This document shows positions 1 through 12,311 of a stretch of DNA of 64,000 nt, one piece after another. The stretch is from positions 28,674,278 to 28,738,277 of the forward strand of contig OZ024876.1 of the NCBI GenBank assembly GCA_964017185.1, given 5' to 3'. The notes beneath the pieces were generated by a model. The model was given only the letters and a program-made list of their open reading frames with translations. It made no database searches and was not told where the DNA came from. The first letter of the stretch is position 1; each line of letters starts with the position of its first letter. The translations under genes and the position numbers were made by a program. This stretch comes from Rugalucina vietnamica (lineage: Eukaryota > Mollusca > Bivalvia > Lucinida > Lucinidae).

Positions 1-814
1 TCAGTTGCCATGCGCCATTTTGTCTGGTCGGGTGTTACAAATAACAGACCTGCATAATTTAACGGAAAGAATAAAGCATATTTATACATTTTATTCAAAA
101 TAAAATTTTTCGAAAAGCAAGTATAGTTGTTTAAAAAGTTAAGCGCATTCTCAGTTAAAACTCGCTTGAACGTGTGATCTTAGTCATGTTAAGGTTGGAC
201 ACTGTTTTGATATCAAATGCTACCACTGGACAAAAAAAAAAACAACAACAAAAAACAAAAACAAACAAACAAAAACAAACAAACAAAAAATAATAAAGAA
301 AGAAAAAGAAATAAACCTGTAAATGGTCCAATGAGGCTCAATTATACATCATCTGAAAAGCTGTTTAAACAAAGATTTATTTGAAGTTCGAAATAAGCTG
401 TAATTCCTCAGATTTTCATGTTAAAGTTTCGATTTTTCATCGACCGACGACAGGAAATAAAGACAGAAACAAGATTGCGAAGATCCAGTGAAGCGGTTTT
501 CGATTTCGTTTCGCTGGATAAATTGTTCCTGGATTTTTAACAATCCGTAATCCGCTCAAATTACTCGTACAGACATAATTGGTCTAATACGGTAGAAAAT
601 TGGGGATCAATTTTACGAGTGACTAGATAGCTCTGTAACTTGGTATCTTCAAAGGCAGAGTTCCTATGTGTCCGGACAGAATCACGGTATGGTTCACTAT
701 CTCCAGAGAAAGACGGATGACAGAATATCGTACATGTAAAGTGCCTCTGAATTTGACGTCACCGTTAGTAAAGTAAGTAAGTCAACGATTGACGATTTGG
801 TTATATCCTCGTTC

Positions 815-846
<32 letters not shown>

Positions 847-889
847 CCGCAATGTGTTACGGGTGAAATCAAGCAAAGGACATCATTAT

Positions 890-1095
890 CATTATGAAAA
901 CACGCCAATGAGATATGGTTTACAGATTTCTTCAGCTTCAGTTGAAAAATTTTGATACTTTTGATACTTGCTCAAAAACTGATTGTGGTGAGGCGTTACT
1001 AGCGATTACCCACAATCTGTTTTGGAATAGAAATGATTAAAAATGTGTATACATGTACTGTTTACATGTATTTCACGGACATGTTTTCTTGATTG
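890..1095 (+). repeat. GGCGGTTC hairpin miniature element, diverged copy
   Basis: The left end CATTATGAAAAC and right end TTCACGGACATGTTTTC match the termini of better copies at 8567-8846 and 39079-39358. The central palindrome is largely eroded. A further decayed relative lies at about 1400-1610, recognisable by its TATACCCC and CATTGTGGGTA words. Confidence 0.6.
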
Positions 1096-1161
1096 TAGGG
1101 TGGCTAGTCTATGTGAGCAGTACAAAACAGTGTTCGATTTCATCAGGATAAAATGCCCATA

Positions 1162-1397
1162 TGAGCCTCGACGCGAGAAAACCGGTCTTCGGGGTTTCCG
1201 ACCAGGTCCGACACAAACCGGCCTGTACAAGCTCAGAAAAGAGTAGAAGCTTGAAATTTCGGATTTAAGTAGAAGAGGAATTGTACTATCCGAGTAGCGA
1301 AAACAAAGGCGCTGATCAGCTTCGCGGTTACCGCGAAGCTGATCTGCGCCTTTGTTTTCGCCTAGGCAAAAATCCGGTTTTCTCACGATGCGGCTCA
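1162..1397 (+). repeat. GCCTTTGTTTTCGC hairpin element, full copy
   Basis: The 236-bp copy begins TGAGCC and ends GGCTCA. Its centre is a near-perfect inverted repeat at about 1297-1361, with GCGAAAACAAAGGCGC on one side and its complement on the other around a GCGGTTACCGC core. The family recurs at least nine times in the window in both orientations. Its terminal inverted repeat and lack of coding capacity mark it as a miniature inverted-repeat transposable element or foldback element. Confidence 0.75.
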
Positions 1398-2230
1398 TAT
1401 AATATACATGTATACCCCTTATACCCCACAATTATACAGAAAACGTAAACCTATTTTTTTCTTATTTTAAATCGAAAACATACATTGTGGGTAGTGGGTA
1501 CTCGTCAGAAACACCTTGAGCATAAATAATAAAGATATCGGAATCTTTACTAAGATATTTTCAATTTTTACAGCTCAAAATGATCTCTGTATATTGCATG
1601 GATGCCTTACAAAAATCATTATTCATTTCAGAATCAAGATAGTATTTCCTGGCTGCGAACATGCGTCCTGTACTAATGAGCCATAATGAAATATACATGT
1701 TGGTAATTAGATAAGTGGTCTACAACAGATCTGTTTGTATAGCTAAATAGATGGAACGCGCGTGTAAATAGATGGTTACAGTTTCGTTGTAACAAGAATG
1801 CAATACGCTTGTGCCAGAAAATAATTCCGCGTCAAGTCTTTCCAGGCGTCCATTTCGCATTCGAGACTACAGGGCGTTCATTTCGCAATCGAGACAATGA
1901 TATTTTTATACGAAAGTTTAGCAAAAACGCATCGAAAAATCACATGACATGCTCTTCTTTTTTTCTTGTGATTGTATTTGGGTCTTTGATAAATAAATAA
2001 ATAAAGAGATAAATAAATAAAGGCATAGTAATCAGATATCGATCTAATCAATGGATAAAACGTTAACACCCGGATGACATGGCGTCAAGGATTACGGTCC
2101 AATTCACGGAAGAAATAATATTTTATATGGACTTGTTTGTGGCGCGTGTCAACTGTGTAAACAGCCGCAGGAAGTGATGTAAGACATCAAAACACTTGTT
2201 TCCATACCAAAATGTTGCGACGGCATCTAA

Positions 2231-2271
<41 letters not shown>

Positions 2272-4633
2272 CGTCAGTCATACTACAAAGTCGCAAACCT
2301 GGTACTCTTTCACATGTTCTTTGCAAACTTTGAGGCACTGAAAGGCTGCTACAGTTTCTCTTGCGACGATAAAATTATGATTTCAATAATTCATGACCGC
2401 TGATGCCATATCTTAAATTAAAATATGTTTTATTTTCAATCACGTGTTGTTAGTTTCCTTCCCTACGAGGGTACACCTTTGTCATTTAAATACTTTGTCC
2501 CATTATGTCCTTCGTTACGCGCAAATTCAAAACCCTCCCGCTATCACGTGCTGCAGACATGAGTGGTCATGTGACGTTTGTACGGTAACTGGCTTTATTT
2601 GGAGCGTGCCATCTGTCATTTTATCAAATTCAAGAGAGGAATATCAAGTAAACATCACTGGGTGGCGAAAACGTAAGCCCTATCGGAAGATAACCACTGC
2701 AACGATGTGCAACCAGAGGTCAATAAGTTCCCTTCCTCAAAATTTCAACGTCAAAATACAACAAATGACTCAATAAAACCAGTCCATCCAATATTGGGCA
2801 TTTTAAACGCTTTAATTAGTAGAGTATTTGTACGGAATGACTGTTGCATTCATTTAGCTTTTAACATATTTCAGTTTTAATGTTAACGAAATGGATATAG
2901 TTTCAGAGACAAAATATAAAATTTCAGAGTATACTAAAAGCATTGAAATGGTCACTAATTTGTATGTGATTGTATTTTCTTCGATGTAGATATATTGAAC
3001 ATGACACCTTTTGATAGTAATTCAACGGAATTCATTGATACAAAACTAGTCTCCGGCCTGGAATGCAGTAAGTCGCCTAGAATTTAAGGATAAAATCTGA
3101 ACATGTAATTTGAAAATGAACTTGGCATCTTGGCTGTATGAACGTTTTGATAAAAATCGATCACAAAACAATAATATTAATTGAGAACCAATTACTAAAT
3201 TGCATCTTATTTGACACCTTGAGTGACAAGTTTATAATCTGGTGTTATGTCTATTTCAAAGAAAACAATGATCAGCAATGGCATTACGTGTGGTTTGGTT
3301 TGGACCTGCTATGATGGGGAGTCTATGATGGGAAAATGGTAAAGAAAGAAGTAGGACTCAAGATCGAGAGAGTGACTAAGATAGGTAAAACATCGTTTTA
3401 GTAAATCAGAAAGGACAAAAAAGGAAGGAAAAGGCTTCTTCACGATTAAGAATAAAATGCCGCCTGAATACCGTCACCTGAAAATTATTTTGCAGTCACA
3501 TGATAGTTCACACTGACTCTATCCAGATATGTACGCCGAACAACTATACTGCATGACAGGTTACCGACGGGCAATATTTCACGTTCTAACGGATATTCCC
3601 GACATGTTTTATATCAAATCTATAGACAGAAACTATAATTCTGATATGAGGATCTGTCAGACATAAGAAAATAATCATTGTTTTATGCTCAAGTGTTAAA
3701 AGCAGCGATCCATTTGAGTGATGGCAACTGGTCATTCTTCGCCTACACGAACGTTTTGGTCTTTAACGGTTGTGGATCTTCGGCGAACAAAAAGATCCGA
3801 CCAAGAAACTAAACTAAGTTGCTATGTTCCTAATTTTAGTTCGGCCTTATAAATACAGCAAATGAGCTCATCATTTTCTTAATTTCACTTTTAATTATAC
3901 TTTCCACCATATAAATGCCTTATTATTAGAGTTTAATTCTGCAGTTTGATAATTTTAACTGCGATGCATTTGTACCACACATTGCGACCAGCGCGCAAGA
4001 ATTAATTAAATATTGAGATTTTTATTACCATTTAATAATAAGCTTTGTTAACACAGGCAGGGGTCTCCATAGCAAACGGCGCCAATTTAATGTAAAATTT
4101 CTTAGCACGAAAGCATGTGACGTTATTTCAATTTCCCTAGCTTGATTCTCGATTTATTCGGACGATCCAATGTTAGGCCCGGAAATTAAGACGGGTCTTA
4201 GCGGGATTAAACCTTTTCTTTTCATAATTATAAGCAAATTGTACGTTACAGCGCATGTTTATGCGGCGACATCAGAAGCGAAATGAAACTAGTCTGCGTG
4301 TCTCAACTGCATTGCAGGAAACAAAATAAAAGAAGAAAACGTTTTAATTTTGTTAATCATGTGATTTTTGCATCGTGAAGGCTGGGCGAATCAAATTCTA
4401 GCGCCTTCATAACTGAAATGGTGAATTTTTTTGGTGATAAAACTAAGTTGCAAGTTTAAATAATTTTCCTTGTTATAACCCCTATCACAGCCGTTGACGA
4501 CATCGCAACTGTCAAGCGCCTAGAACTTTTCTGGCAGTTAAGAAAAAATCGAAGTTGTTGGACTGAATATAGTAGCCATCCCTAAATACAAGCCAGTTTA
4601 ATATGTGCTGCGCAATGTCGGCTCTTTTGATAT

Positions 4634-4849
4634 TAACCCATATTTGACGAATGGATTTTCCCATCATTATCATTTGGGTGATTCCAGTTTCATTTTTAGG
4701 GGTGTCAGGAGTGATTTTTAAATTTTATTTAATTTTTTGATGAAAATTCTTTAAGCAAACAGAATAGCCCCAGATGGGACGCCGCGTTCTGCGGCGTCAC
4801 ATCTGGGGCTATTCTGTTTGCAAAGGGACGCCAGGCTTAAATGAGTTAA
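4634..4849 (+). mobile_element. TTAA-flanked hairpin miniature element, copy a
   Basis: TTAACCCATATTTGACG is at the left and ATGAGTTAA at the right, so the element is bounded by TTAA. The core (about 4757-4821) is an inverted repeat of roughly 30 bp per arm, starting GCAAACAGAATAGCCCCAGA, with a CGCCGC/GCGGCG inner stem. Two further copies share both flanks and core. TTAA duplication is typical of piggyBac- and Kolobok-type insertion; which one applies here is not decided. Confidence 0.7.
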
Positions 4850-6608
4850 ACATTGCTGTTTTTGTCAACCTTAGTGTTTGCTTGGACCATATTCAACTTC
4901 GTGATCTTTATTGTCGATGAACCATTCTGATGCTGTCATCCATTATAGTCCATATTCAGGGACTAAACCTCGTTACCACGAAAACTTTGTTTACTTCTGG
5001 CCCGCAATATTGACAAAAGGAATTATGGACACTAAACAAATTAGCAATACGGCTCGGGGTAAAATAAACGCAAGACGACCACATAAAGTAAACTTTCTGG
5101 TGGCTTTAGACGAAGTTCGGAAGCCAGAGGGCAGTGGAAATCACAATGGCAAACTTTGGAGGCAAGGCCTCTGACTAGAAGTCCAGTTTTATTGTGTTTT
5201 GTGGGAAGAACAAATTTAATTAACCGATAATAAATTGGATTTAAAGATAAGGGTTATTAAATACTCACAATAAGACTATCGGGCCTTCTGGTGATTTTTT
5301 GCTAAACGAAATTTTAAGAATTGTTGTAACCCTTTAGTTTTACTGTAATGCACTTTGTCTAGCTATTTTATAGTAATTAGTTAAAAGCCTTGCACAAAAG
5401 CAACTGAAATGAAAAGAATGGGTCGTATAAGCCTAAAACTGCCCTCGTATTGAATTCAAACTGTGATTCCAGTTGCTAAACTGAGCAAAGTATTACGAAG
5501 AATGGTAAACTAAAAATGTCAGTTTCTGCCACAGAACACCGGCGTCCAACCCAATTATATTCATCTGAAGAAGTGACAAAATAGTTACAACAAAAATAAG
5601 AAACAGAATTTGATTCACGTATCTCACTTTCAACATCATTTAATCTTGATAGCAATAATATAAATCCGAAAATGAAAAGGAGAGTTGCAAAGATTGGTGT
5701 GTAAGAGATACGAGTATAGTATAGCCGTATGTACACTATGGTGTCCGACAATGACACAATTGTAATAGTCATCATTAATGAAGTATTTGGCAAGGGTGGC
5801 CAGAAAAATGGTAAAGCAGTGATAAAGAGAATCGCTAATAAAATACCTCGACGATCTAAAGACATCTTGTACTTCAAGGCACCGTTTATGCCAGATGCAA
5901 TAAAAGCTGCACTGATATTAGGTATATGCATTCAGAAAATGTTATCCTATCACTCTTCAAGTCATTCTAGAAGTTGTGATAATACAAGAAAGCAACTCAA
6001 TGAACTAATATCGTGTCAGATCAGATCACAAGTCTGACAAACACAATAAAATTGAAATGATTGCATCTGTTAATGACATAAATGATAGACTTAGAACTCA
6101 TGTCAGGGATAATATTTTCGAAAAACGTCTTTCAAACATTTAAATCGTTCACATCAAAATACGATAGCTGAGATTAGTTTGACACAACATTTCTAGACAC
6201 GCGACGGGTGTGCGCACGCAACATGGATGCAGTTGTATATCGACCAGAATCGAACCTTCTAGAAATGCCACTGATCAAGATAACAATAATTATGGAAATG
6301 TTTTGTAAAACAACGCAGACATTAAACGTGGGTCGACACTGAGCAACAAACCTGGTGAGTAAAAAGCAACGCATCCACAAAAAGCGACTTACTGCTCTAT
6401 GGCACTAATTTTATATATCTCTATTTCTGTAACCGCCACAATGAACTGCTAAAAGTTTTTAATGAAAGGAAAGGTGTGACTCAATTAAATGATTTAAGCG
6501 ATATACTGATAGCAATGGCTCTTATTAAGGGCCTGTCACACACTCACCTGAAGCTGTGACAGCAAGGCTGCGTAAAGCAAAGCAAATAAGCCGGGATGAG
6601 CGGCCATA

Positions 6609-6831
6609 CACCAGGAAAACATGTCCGTGCAATGAATACCCCCTTAAACCCCACTTTTATATAGCAAAACTGGGTATGCGGGGGTATACCTATTTTTCTT
6701 ATTTTTGCTCCAAAACATAGATTGTGGGTACTCGTTAGAACCGCCTCGGCAGCAAACTTTTTCAGCTGAAAATTTTCAATTGTTTAAGCTCGAAAAATCT
6801 CTGTTTATTGTATGGGCATGTTTTCGTAATG
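6609..6831 (-). repeat. GGCGGTTC hairpin miniature element copy
   Basis: The copy runs from CACCAGGAAAACATGTCCGTG to GGGCATGTTTTCGTAATG. It contains CATAGATTGTGGGTACTCG and GAACCGCCTCGG, but one arm of the central palindrome is lost. Partial relatives follow at about 7095-7271 and 7285-7488, making a small cluster. Confidence 0.65.
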
Positions 6832-7094
6832 AGTATCATGGGGGGAGTGGGGTATTCAGATAACCTACAATTATACATAAACAAATACACAGTCCTTTCT
6901 AACCTTAAATGAACTGAACTAACTGACATTTTCAGATATTTTCAGACAAAATAATCAGAATTTAATACTCCCTCGATTGTTATTAAACGAAATTAATCGT
7001 TTTTAATCAGTATTTTATAGCAACTGAGTGTTTCATTGAGGTTGCCGAGTACCAATGACTGCACTCGGGTTCATGTATCATTCTTGAACGTCAC

Positions 7095-7488
7095 GAAGGA
7101 ATGTAAGGGGGTACTTATACTTGCATCGCATTCCATGCCGGTTCTAACGTGTACCCACAATCTATGTTTTGAGCAAAAATAAGAAAAATAGCGAAAATTT
7201 TCAACTGATTTTTTTTCATTTTTAACAACTTTAAAAATCTCTGTATATTGCATGGGCATGTTTTCGCAATGAGAAAATGCCTGAGTAATGAATATACCCG
7301 TTAATCCCACTTATATATAGCAAAACTAGGATATGCAAGGGTATACATTTTTCTTATTTTTGATCCAAAACAAAGATTGGGGGGTACTCAAAATCTATGT
7401 TTTAAGCAAAATTGTAACAGAAAAAATCAAAGTTTTTGACTTTTCAATTTTCACAGTTTAAGAAAAGTATGTAGATTGCATAGAATGA
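7095..7488 (-). repeat. Two partial GGCGGTTC hairpin element copies
   Basis: The first part (to 7271) keeps GGTTCTAACGTGTACCCAC and the right terminus GGGCATGTTTTCGCAATG. The second (from about 7285) keeps the ATACCCGTTAATCCCAC subterminal word and a damaged AAAATCTATGTTTT arm. Both are diverged. Confidence 0.5.
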
Positions 7489-8485
7489 AAGTAATAGGCA
7501 GAATATACAAAAACGGCGCTCAACTGTCTCTTCTCAATGGTCCATTTCATTAAGCGTTGAATCAAAGTTACTTGTAAATGAAAGCCTTGGCGGAATATGA
7601 TATTAACACCATCTCGTATAATTCGACTTCCCTCACGGCCATTCATTCGAAAAACCAACTCCCCGAATGCAATAATTCTAAAGAGTTTATTATTGATCAT
7701 TGATATGACGTTTCTAAAACGCATGCCTACCATTTTCCTGGTTTGAGGCAACAATTTCGTGCGGATGACCGACAATTTCGTATGATTATTTCACTGTAGT
7801 TATACAGTATTAGTCTGTCATAATTGCAGCAATTATTAAAAGATGAAGGGAGAAAATCATACTTTTGAGGCTTCGCATTTTTGTCTAGTCTATTAAAGTG
7901 GCTTTGATAATTTTCTCCAACAATATACGAGATGCAATGAGGAAAAGTGAGGCAAGACAAAAATGATGATTTCAAGTAATGAAAGGAATTTAAGAGCATC
8001 TTTTTTTTCAATTATCTTTTTCTCGAAATATGTGCGGTTACAGCCGTTGTGTCCACTTGCATATAGTACAGCTGTGGTTATCTTTATTTAAGTTTATAAT
8101 GAGGAAAATATACACAACTTAAATGCATCTCCATATTTCATAAATTACTGTAACCTTTAACACAAATTTCCATTTTTAAGACGACTCTTCTTTTTACGAG
8201 TTCTGTAGCTTACAAATCATTCTCAACCCTTTCAGTGATATATGTCTTGTCTTGAGAAGGTACACGTTTCTTGCTTTAAAGTTATCACGCTGGACAAATA
8301 TACTGTCATGATAAGGTATAGTTTTGAAGAGAGATAGGTAAAGTATTTAGACATCTACATCTTTTTCTCCGACCCTTTCACCTGATTTATTATACTTACG
8401 TTTAATATTCTATTTGGTATTTTATTCTTCGCTCAACCATTTTAGTTTTCGTATGTTTCAGCCCATATATATTTACCATATTAAA

Positions 8486-10102
8486 TAGAATATTCGCTGA
8501 CTGGGTAAAGTCTTATTCTGGCAATTCCTCTTAATGTATGATTTCAGTATCAGACAGTGTTGTTCGCATTACGAAAACTTGCCCATGCAATACACAGAGA
8601 TTTTTTAGCTTTAAAAATTGAAAATTTTCATCAGATTTTTTTAAATATTTTTCTTACTTTTGCTCAAAACATAGATTGTTGGTACACGTTAGAACCGCCT
8701 CGGCGAGGCGGTTCTAACGAGTACCCACAATCTATGTTTTGGAGCAAAAATAAGAAACATAGGTATAACCCTGCATTCCCCTGTTTGGCTATATAGAAGT
8801 GGGGTATAAGGGGGTATACATTTCACGGACATGTTTTCGTGATGGAAAATTGTCAACGGAGTCTTCAACTACGGGCCCAAAACTTCCAAATATTTGACCG
8901 TTCAGATTTTTTCGTCTACGTCTCAGACAATAATCTTATTCCGAGACTGTCTCCTATTTTGGTTATAATTTATCTTGATTCATCATGTTGGTTTTAAACT
9001 GCGGACCTCGATATCTGTTTAACTCAGTCGTAAATTGGGCTCAAGGTTGTCTCTTTCCTCCAAACATTTTTATCTCCCAGATTGCTATACGCCTTACAGC
9101 TTGGCAAACTATCCTAAAAAGGCTACCATGGATTTCGTACGTTGGCAGTCTCAGATGGGAGATGAGGCACGTTTTATGAATTATATAATCAAGCTTGTAG
9201 GATGCGATTCCAAAAATATATATTTATTAGGGATGTCATTTGTTGTCAGATTTAGGGTTCGGGCGTTCGGAAACAAACATCCGGATGGTTCGAACGTTCG
9301 CATCTTTTTTTTTTTTTTTTTTTGGAATAATGAAGGAAATAAACGAATAATATCATCAAATTGCAGCTTTTGCTGCATTTCAGAGCTGTTTTGAAAAAAA
9401 TAAAATGACATCTATTGCTAACTGAGAAAGGTATGGGGTAACGTTTTTAAAACGCAATCAGCGATTTAAAGGGTGTCTGGCAACTGTCAAAAAATAATTA
9501 GAAAATAAATCGGCGGTGCTTTAGAATATAAAACAGTAGTATTCATCATTCCGCTCAGCATGTAGTACGATTAAATGAGACAAAGTTAGATTCCAACATA
9601 TAAACATATATTTTTGGAATTGCATCCTACAAGCTTGATTATAATTCATAAAACGTGCCTCATCTTCCATCTGAGATGCATACGGGCGACTGCCATACTG
9701 CCAAACAGTCCGAAAGCCATGGCTTTTTTAGGATATTTTGTCAAACTGTGAGGCGTATAGCAATCTGGAAGATAAACATGTTTGAAGGGAAGAGACAACC
9801 AAATATATACGCATGTGGTTGAGGCAAAAATTTACGACTGAGTTAAACAGATATGGAGGTCCGAATTTTTTAAGCCAACATGGCCGTGAATCAAGATAAA
9901 TTATAACCCAAATAGGAGACAGTCTCGGAATAAGATTATCGTCTAGGACGTAGACGAGAAAATCTGATCGGTCAAGTGTTTGGAAGTTTTGGGCCTGTAG
10001 TTCGAGACTCAGTTGACAATTTTCGGAGAACTGTCTGACACTGAAATCGGAAAATAAGAGGAATTGTCGGAATAAGACTTAACCCAATCAGCCAATATTC
10101 TA
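8486..10102. mobile_element. Foldback element with ~0.5-kb inverted arms
   Basis: The left arm (8486-9228, excluding an insertion) and right arm (9600-10102) are inverted copies. Both share TAGAATATT at the outer edge, TCTTATTC, CCTCTTA, GGCCCAAAACTTCC, GACTGTCTCCTATTT and ATCAAGCTTGTAGGATGC in mirrored order. The central spacer is about 370 bp. A GGCGGTTC hairpin element sits inside the left arm only. No open frame in the arms is shared in a conserved way, so the element looks non-coding. Confidence 0.8.
8567..8846 (+). mobile_element. GGCGGTTC hairpin miniature element, full copy nested in foldback arm
   Basis: The 280-bp copy runs from CATTACGAAAACTTGCCC to GACATGTTTTCGTGATG. The centre is a palindrome of ACGTTAGAACCGCCTCG against its complement, flanked by mirrored CATAGATTGT/ACAATCTATG words. 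The right arm of the host foldback element lacks it, so the insertion point is defined between GTTCG and GAAAATTG. Confidence 0.8.
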
Positions 10103-11784
10103 AGACTCAATGTAACATCTGAAAGCAAGAATACGTATGCACATCGCGGTGAAAATTATCAAAATTAGAAGAAGTCACTAAATAAATGAACAATTCAAAA
10201 GAGAATTTTCAACAAGAAGCATTCGAATCACATGAGAAGTCTCAGTGGTCAGCAGTGTTTGGGGGTACATAAAACACTGACAGATAATCATAAACATATG
10301 TACATGTGTGTTAAGAGTTGGCGCGAGATCTAGCAATAACAATCATGGCTAGAAACTCCTTGTGGAAACTATCAGACTACTTGTGGTCTACCGCATTTGC
10401 TATTCAAATTAGTCCATTGTTATTTTATATAAATAAACTCCATATGACCGAATATTTGTTAAAAAATGTGAATACAAATTAAAACTGAGCCCCTTTAAGA
10501 GCAGGGAACACATTAATGAGAAAGGGGATGGGCAATACCGCGGTTTCGACTATTAAAGTGACCCTTAAGATTTGGCAACATGGAGCCTAAGAGAATTACT
10601 GAATTTTTTGCAACTTTCAACAGGGTAGTCGATACAAAGACTAGTATTATCTAAATGGTAACAAATACGTTAAATATTGGTTAGAAAATGAATCTTAACT
10701 GATACTGGATAATAATTTCTGATTTCTCAGAATATCCTCGCTGATCTCAAAGGTCCAAAAAGAAAATATAACCTGCACTATGGATGGTGTACGGGGAGAC
10801 TTTTTAGGGCCGCCACATGTTTTTAGGGACGAGTTTGATGGAATTAGTTCAATGTTAAACAAGTAAATCTATATATGTTGTCTCGGTCATCATTTTGCAC
10901 TACAGAGGCATTGCATCACGCATTCTTATTACAGTAATGCGGGTGGGATCAAAAAGTATTGTTGCGTGTCTGACCTCGGTCCCTTAGAAATCCCTGATGG
11001 ACTTTTAATAATTTCGAAGAATCCTTATAAGAAAGGTTTTCATTAGTTTTTCAGAAAAATAATGACATTCAAATATACCGGACGCATATTTCAGGAATAG
11101 ATTAACAGAAAACAGGCCTAGAAAAAATTACTTATCATCAACTGGTACGTCGTTGGGGGTAGAAATAATAAACTCCCCCGGGAGGTGTATGAGATACGGC
11201 GTCAATGGATAGACAGTTTGAAGTGTGTACGTTATATCTAAGAACTTGATTTCTTCATTTGCTTTTCGCCGAAGCAAATTAGTCCCACCAGGTACAAGTA
11301 CTAGTAGGCTGGGTTATTTTAGTGATTCAAGATTTGATTTTAGCGGGAATCTGTGTTTATCTGTGTATTTTGATAGAAATAAATTGCACCTTCTTTCCAG
11401 ATAGACATCTATAATATTGAAGACATTTTGGGAAATATAATTGACGTTGCATGCGTATCTTCGCCATTTTCTGGTGAAAAAAAAAATACAAGCACAAGGT
11501 TTTTCTGAATTGCATTATTACTTATTTCCAAATTACGTGTACATGTCTGCTACTGCAAATGACCCTTTACCTTAATCTAAAGGTGTTTTGTTCACTGATT
11601 CCAGCTGAACAGATTTTAGTCATAGACCCATCATATTTTGTCTCTCTTTTAGGGACTTGGGCAAACAGTATAGTGTGAGATGAGATACACCAGAGATAAC
11701 GCGGCGTCTCATTTGAAGATTTCTGTTTATCTGATGGAATTACACAAAAATAACCTTGGTGATCCCTAAAGTGAAAGAGACTTT

Positions 11785-12013
11785 TTAACTCATTCAAGCC
11801 TGGCGTCCCTTTTATGGGACATAGGCAAACAGAATAGACCCAGATGTGACGCCGCAGAACGCGGCGTCCCATCTGGGGCTATTCTGTTTGCTTAGAGAAT
11901 TTTCATCGAAAAATTAAATAAAATTTAAAAATCACTCCTGACGCCCCTAAAAATGAAAGTGAACTGACCCATATGATAATGATGGGAAAACCCATTCGTC
12001 AAATATGGGTTAA
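11785..12013 (-). mobile_element. TTAA-flanked hairpin miniature element, copy b
   Basis: The inverted relative of the element at 4634-4849 is bounded by TTAACTCATT and ATATGGGTTAA. The hairpin core lies at about 11831-11891. It sits inside Islet intron 4, with its edge about 10 bp from the exon 4 donor. Confidence 0.75.
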
Positions 12014-12024
12014 AAGATTCTCAC

Positions 12025-12311
12025 CTTCTCTTGCTGCTGTTGTTGAATCTGTTTCATGAGAATACTCCTCTTCTTGTCCTTACACCTCTTGTTCTGGAAC
12101 CACACCCTGATAACCCGGGGGCTCAGGTTTGTCATTTCAACCAACTGTTCCTTCATGAGAGCGTCCGGTCTTGGATTAGCATTATAGCACGTGCGTAACG
12201 TGTGAAGCTGTTTCTCATTTAGCACTGTGCGTACTCGCGTTGGTTTGTGTTCTGATTTATTATGACTATGAGATTTTACTCCATTTTTGCCCGGTGACAT
12301 TTGTTCCCTGC
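12025..12311 (-). CDS. isl: Islet exon 4 (homeodomain)
   Basis: After the acceptor TTTTCAG the frame reads [10 protein letters not shown], a His/Ser/Lys linker, then the 60-residue homeodomain from about P214 to R272. It contains [18 protein letters not shown] and [16 protein letters not shown], nearly identical to vertebrate ISL1, including the helix-3 residues that contact DNA. A Gln-rich tail (QIQQQQQEK) follows and the donor GTGAGA starts at 12024. The next exon is not visible. A TTAA-flanked hairpin repeat begins only about 10 bp into the downstream intron. Confidence 0.96.

Larger units (their letters stand above)
1..12024 (-). other. Left part of Islet intron 4 (inferred)
   Basis: No exon of the conserved Islet C-terminus is seen here on the minus strand, and no other convincing gene on either strand. 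The block holds an A/C-rich simple stretch at 228-310, a GA dinucleotide run at 817-845, a 35-nt A run at 2234-2268, several palindromic miniature elements (listed separately) and a foldback element at 8486-10102. The segments 1630-4630, 4850-6600 and 10103-11780 show no repeat family recurring in this window and no recognisable coding content. Confidence 0.5.

Noticed and set aside
1006-1431. 141-codon minus-strand frame
   Set aside because: It runs through a GGCGGTTC element copy and the full hairpin element at 1162-1397. The peptide is the repeat read through.
4911-5174. 87-codon plus-strand frame
   Set aside because: No recognisable domain, no splice or promoter context, and opposite strand to the host gene within its intron.
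5476-5931. Minus-strand 151-codon frame with three hydrophobic stretches inside Islet intron 4
   Set aside because: It resembles a membrane protein in composition, but no family motif is recognised, the opposite strand is also open for 102 codons, and AT-rich DNA readily yields hydrophobic frames. It has no splice or promoter support.
11567-11872. 101-codon minus-strand frame as a possible next Islet exon
   Set aside because: It overlaps the hairpin core of the TTAA element and shows none of the conserved Islet C-terminal text.
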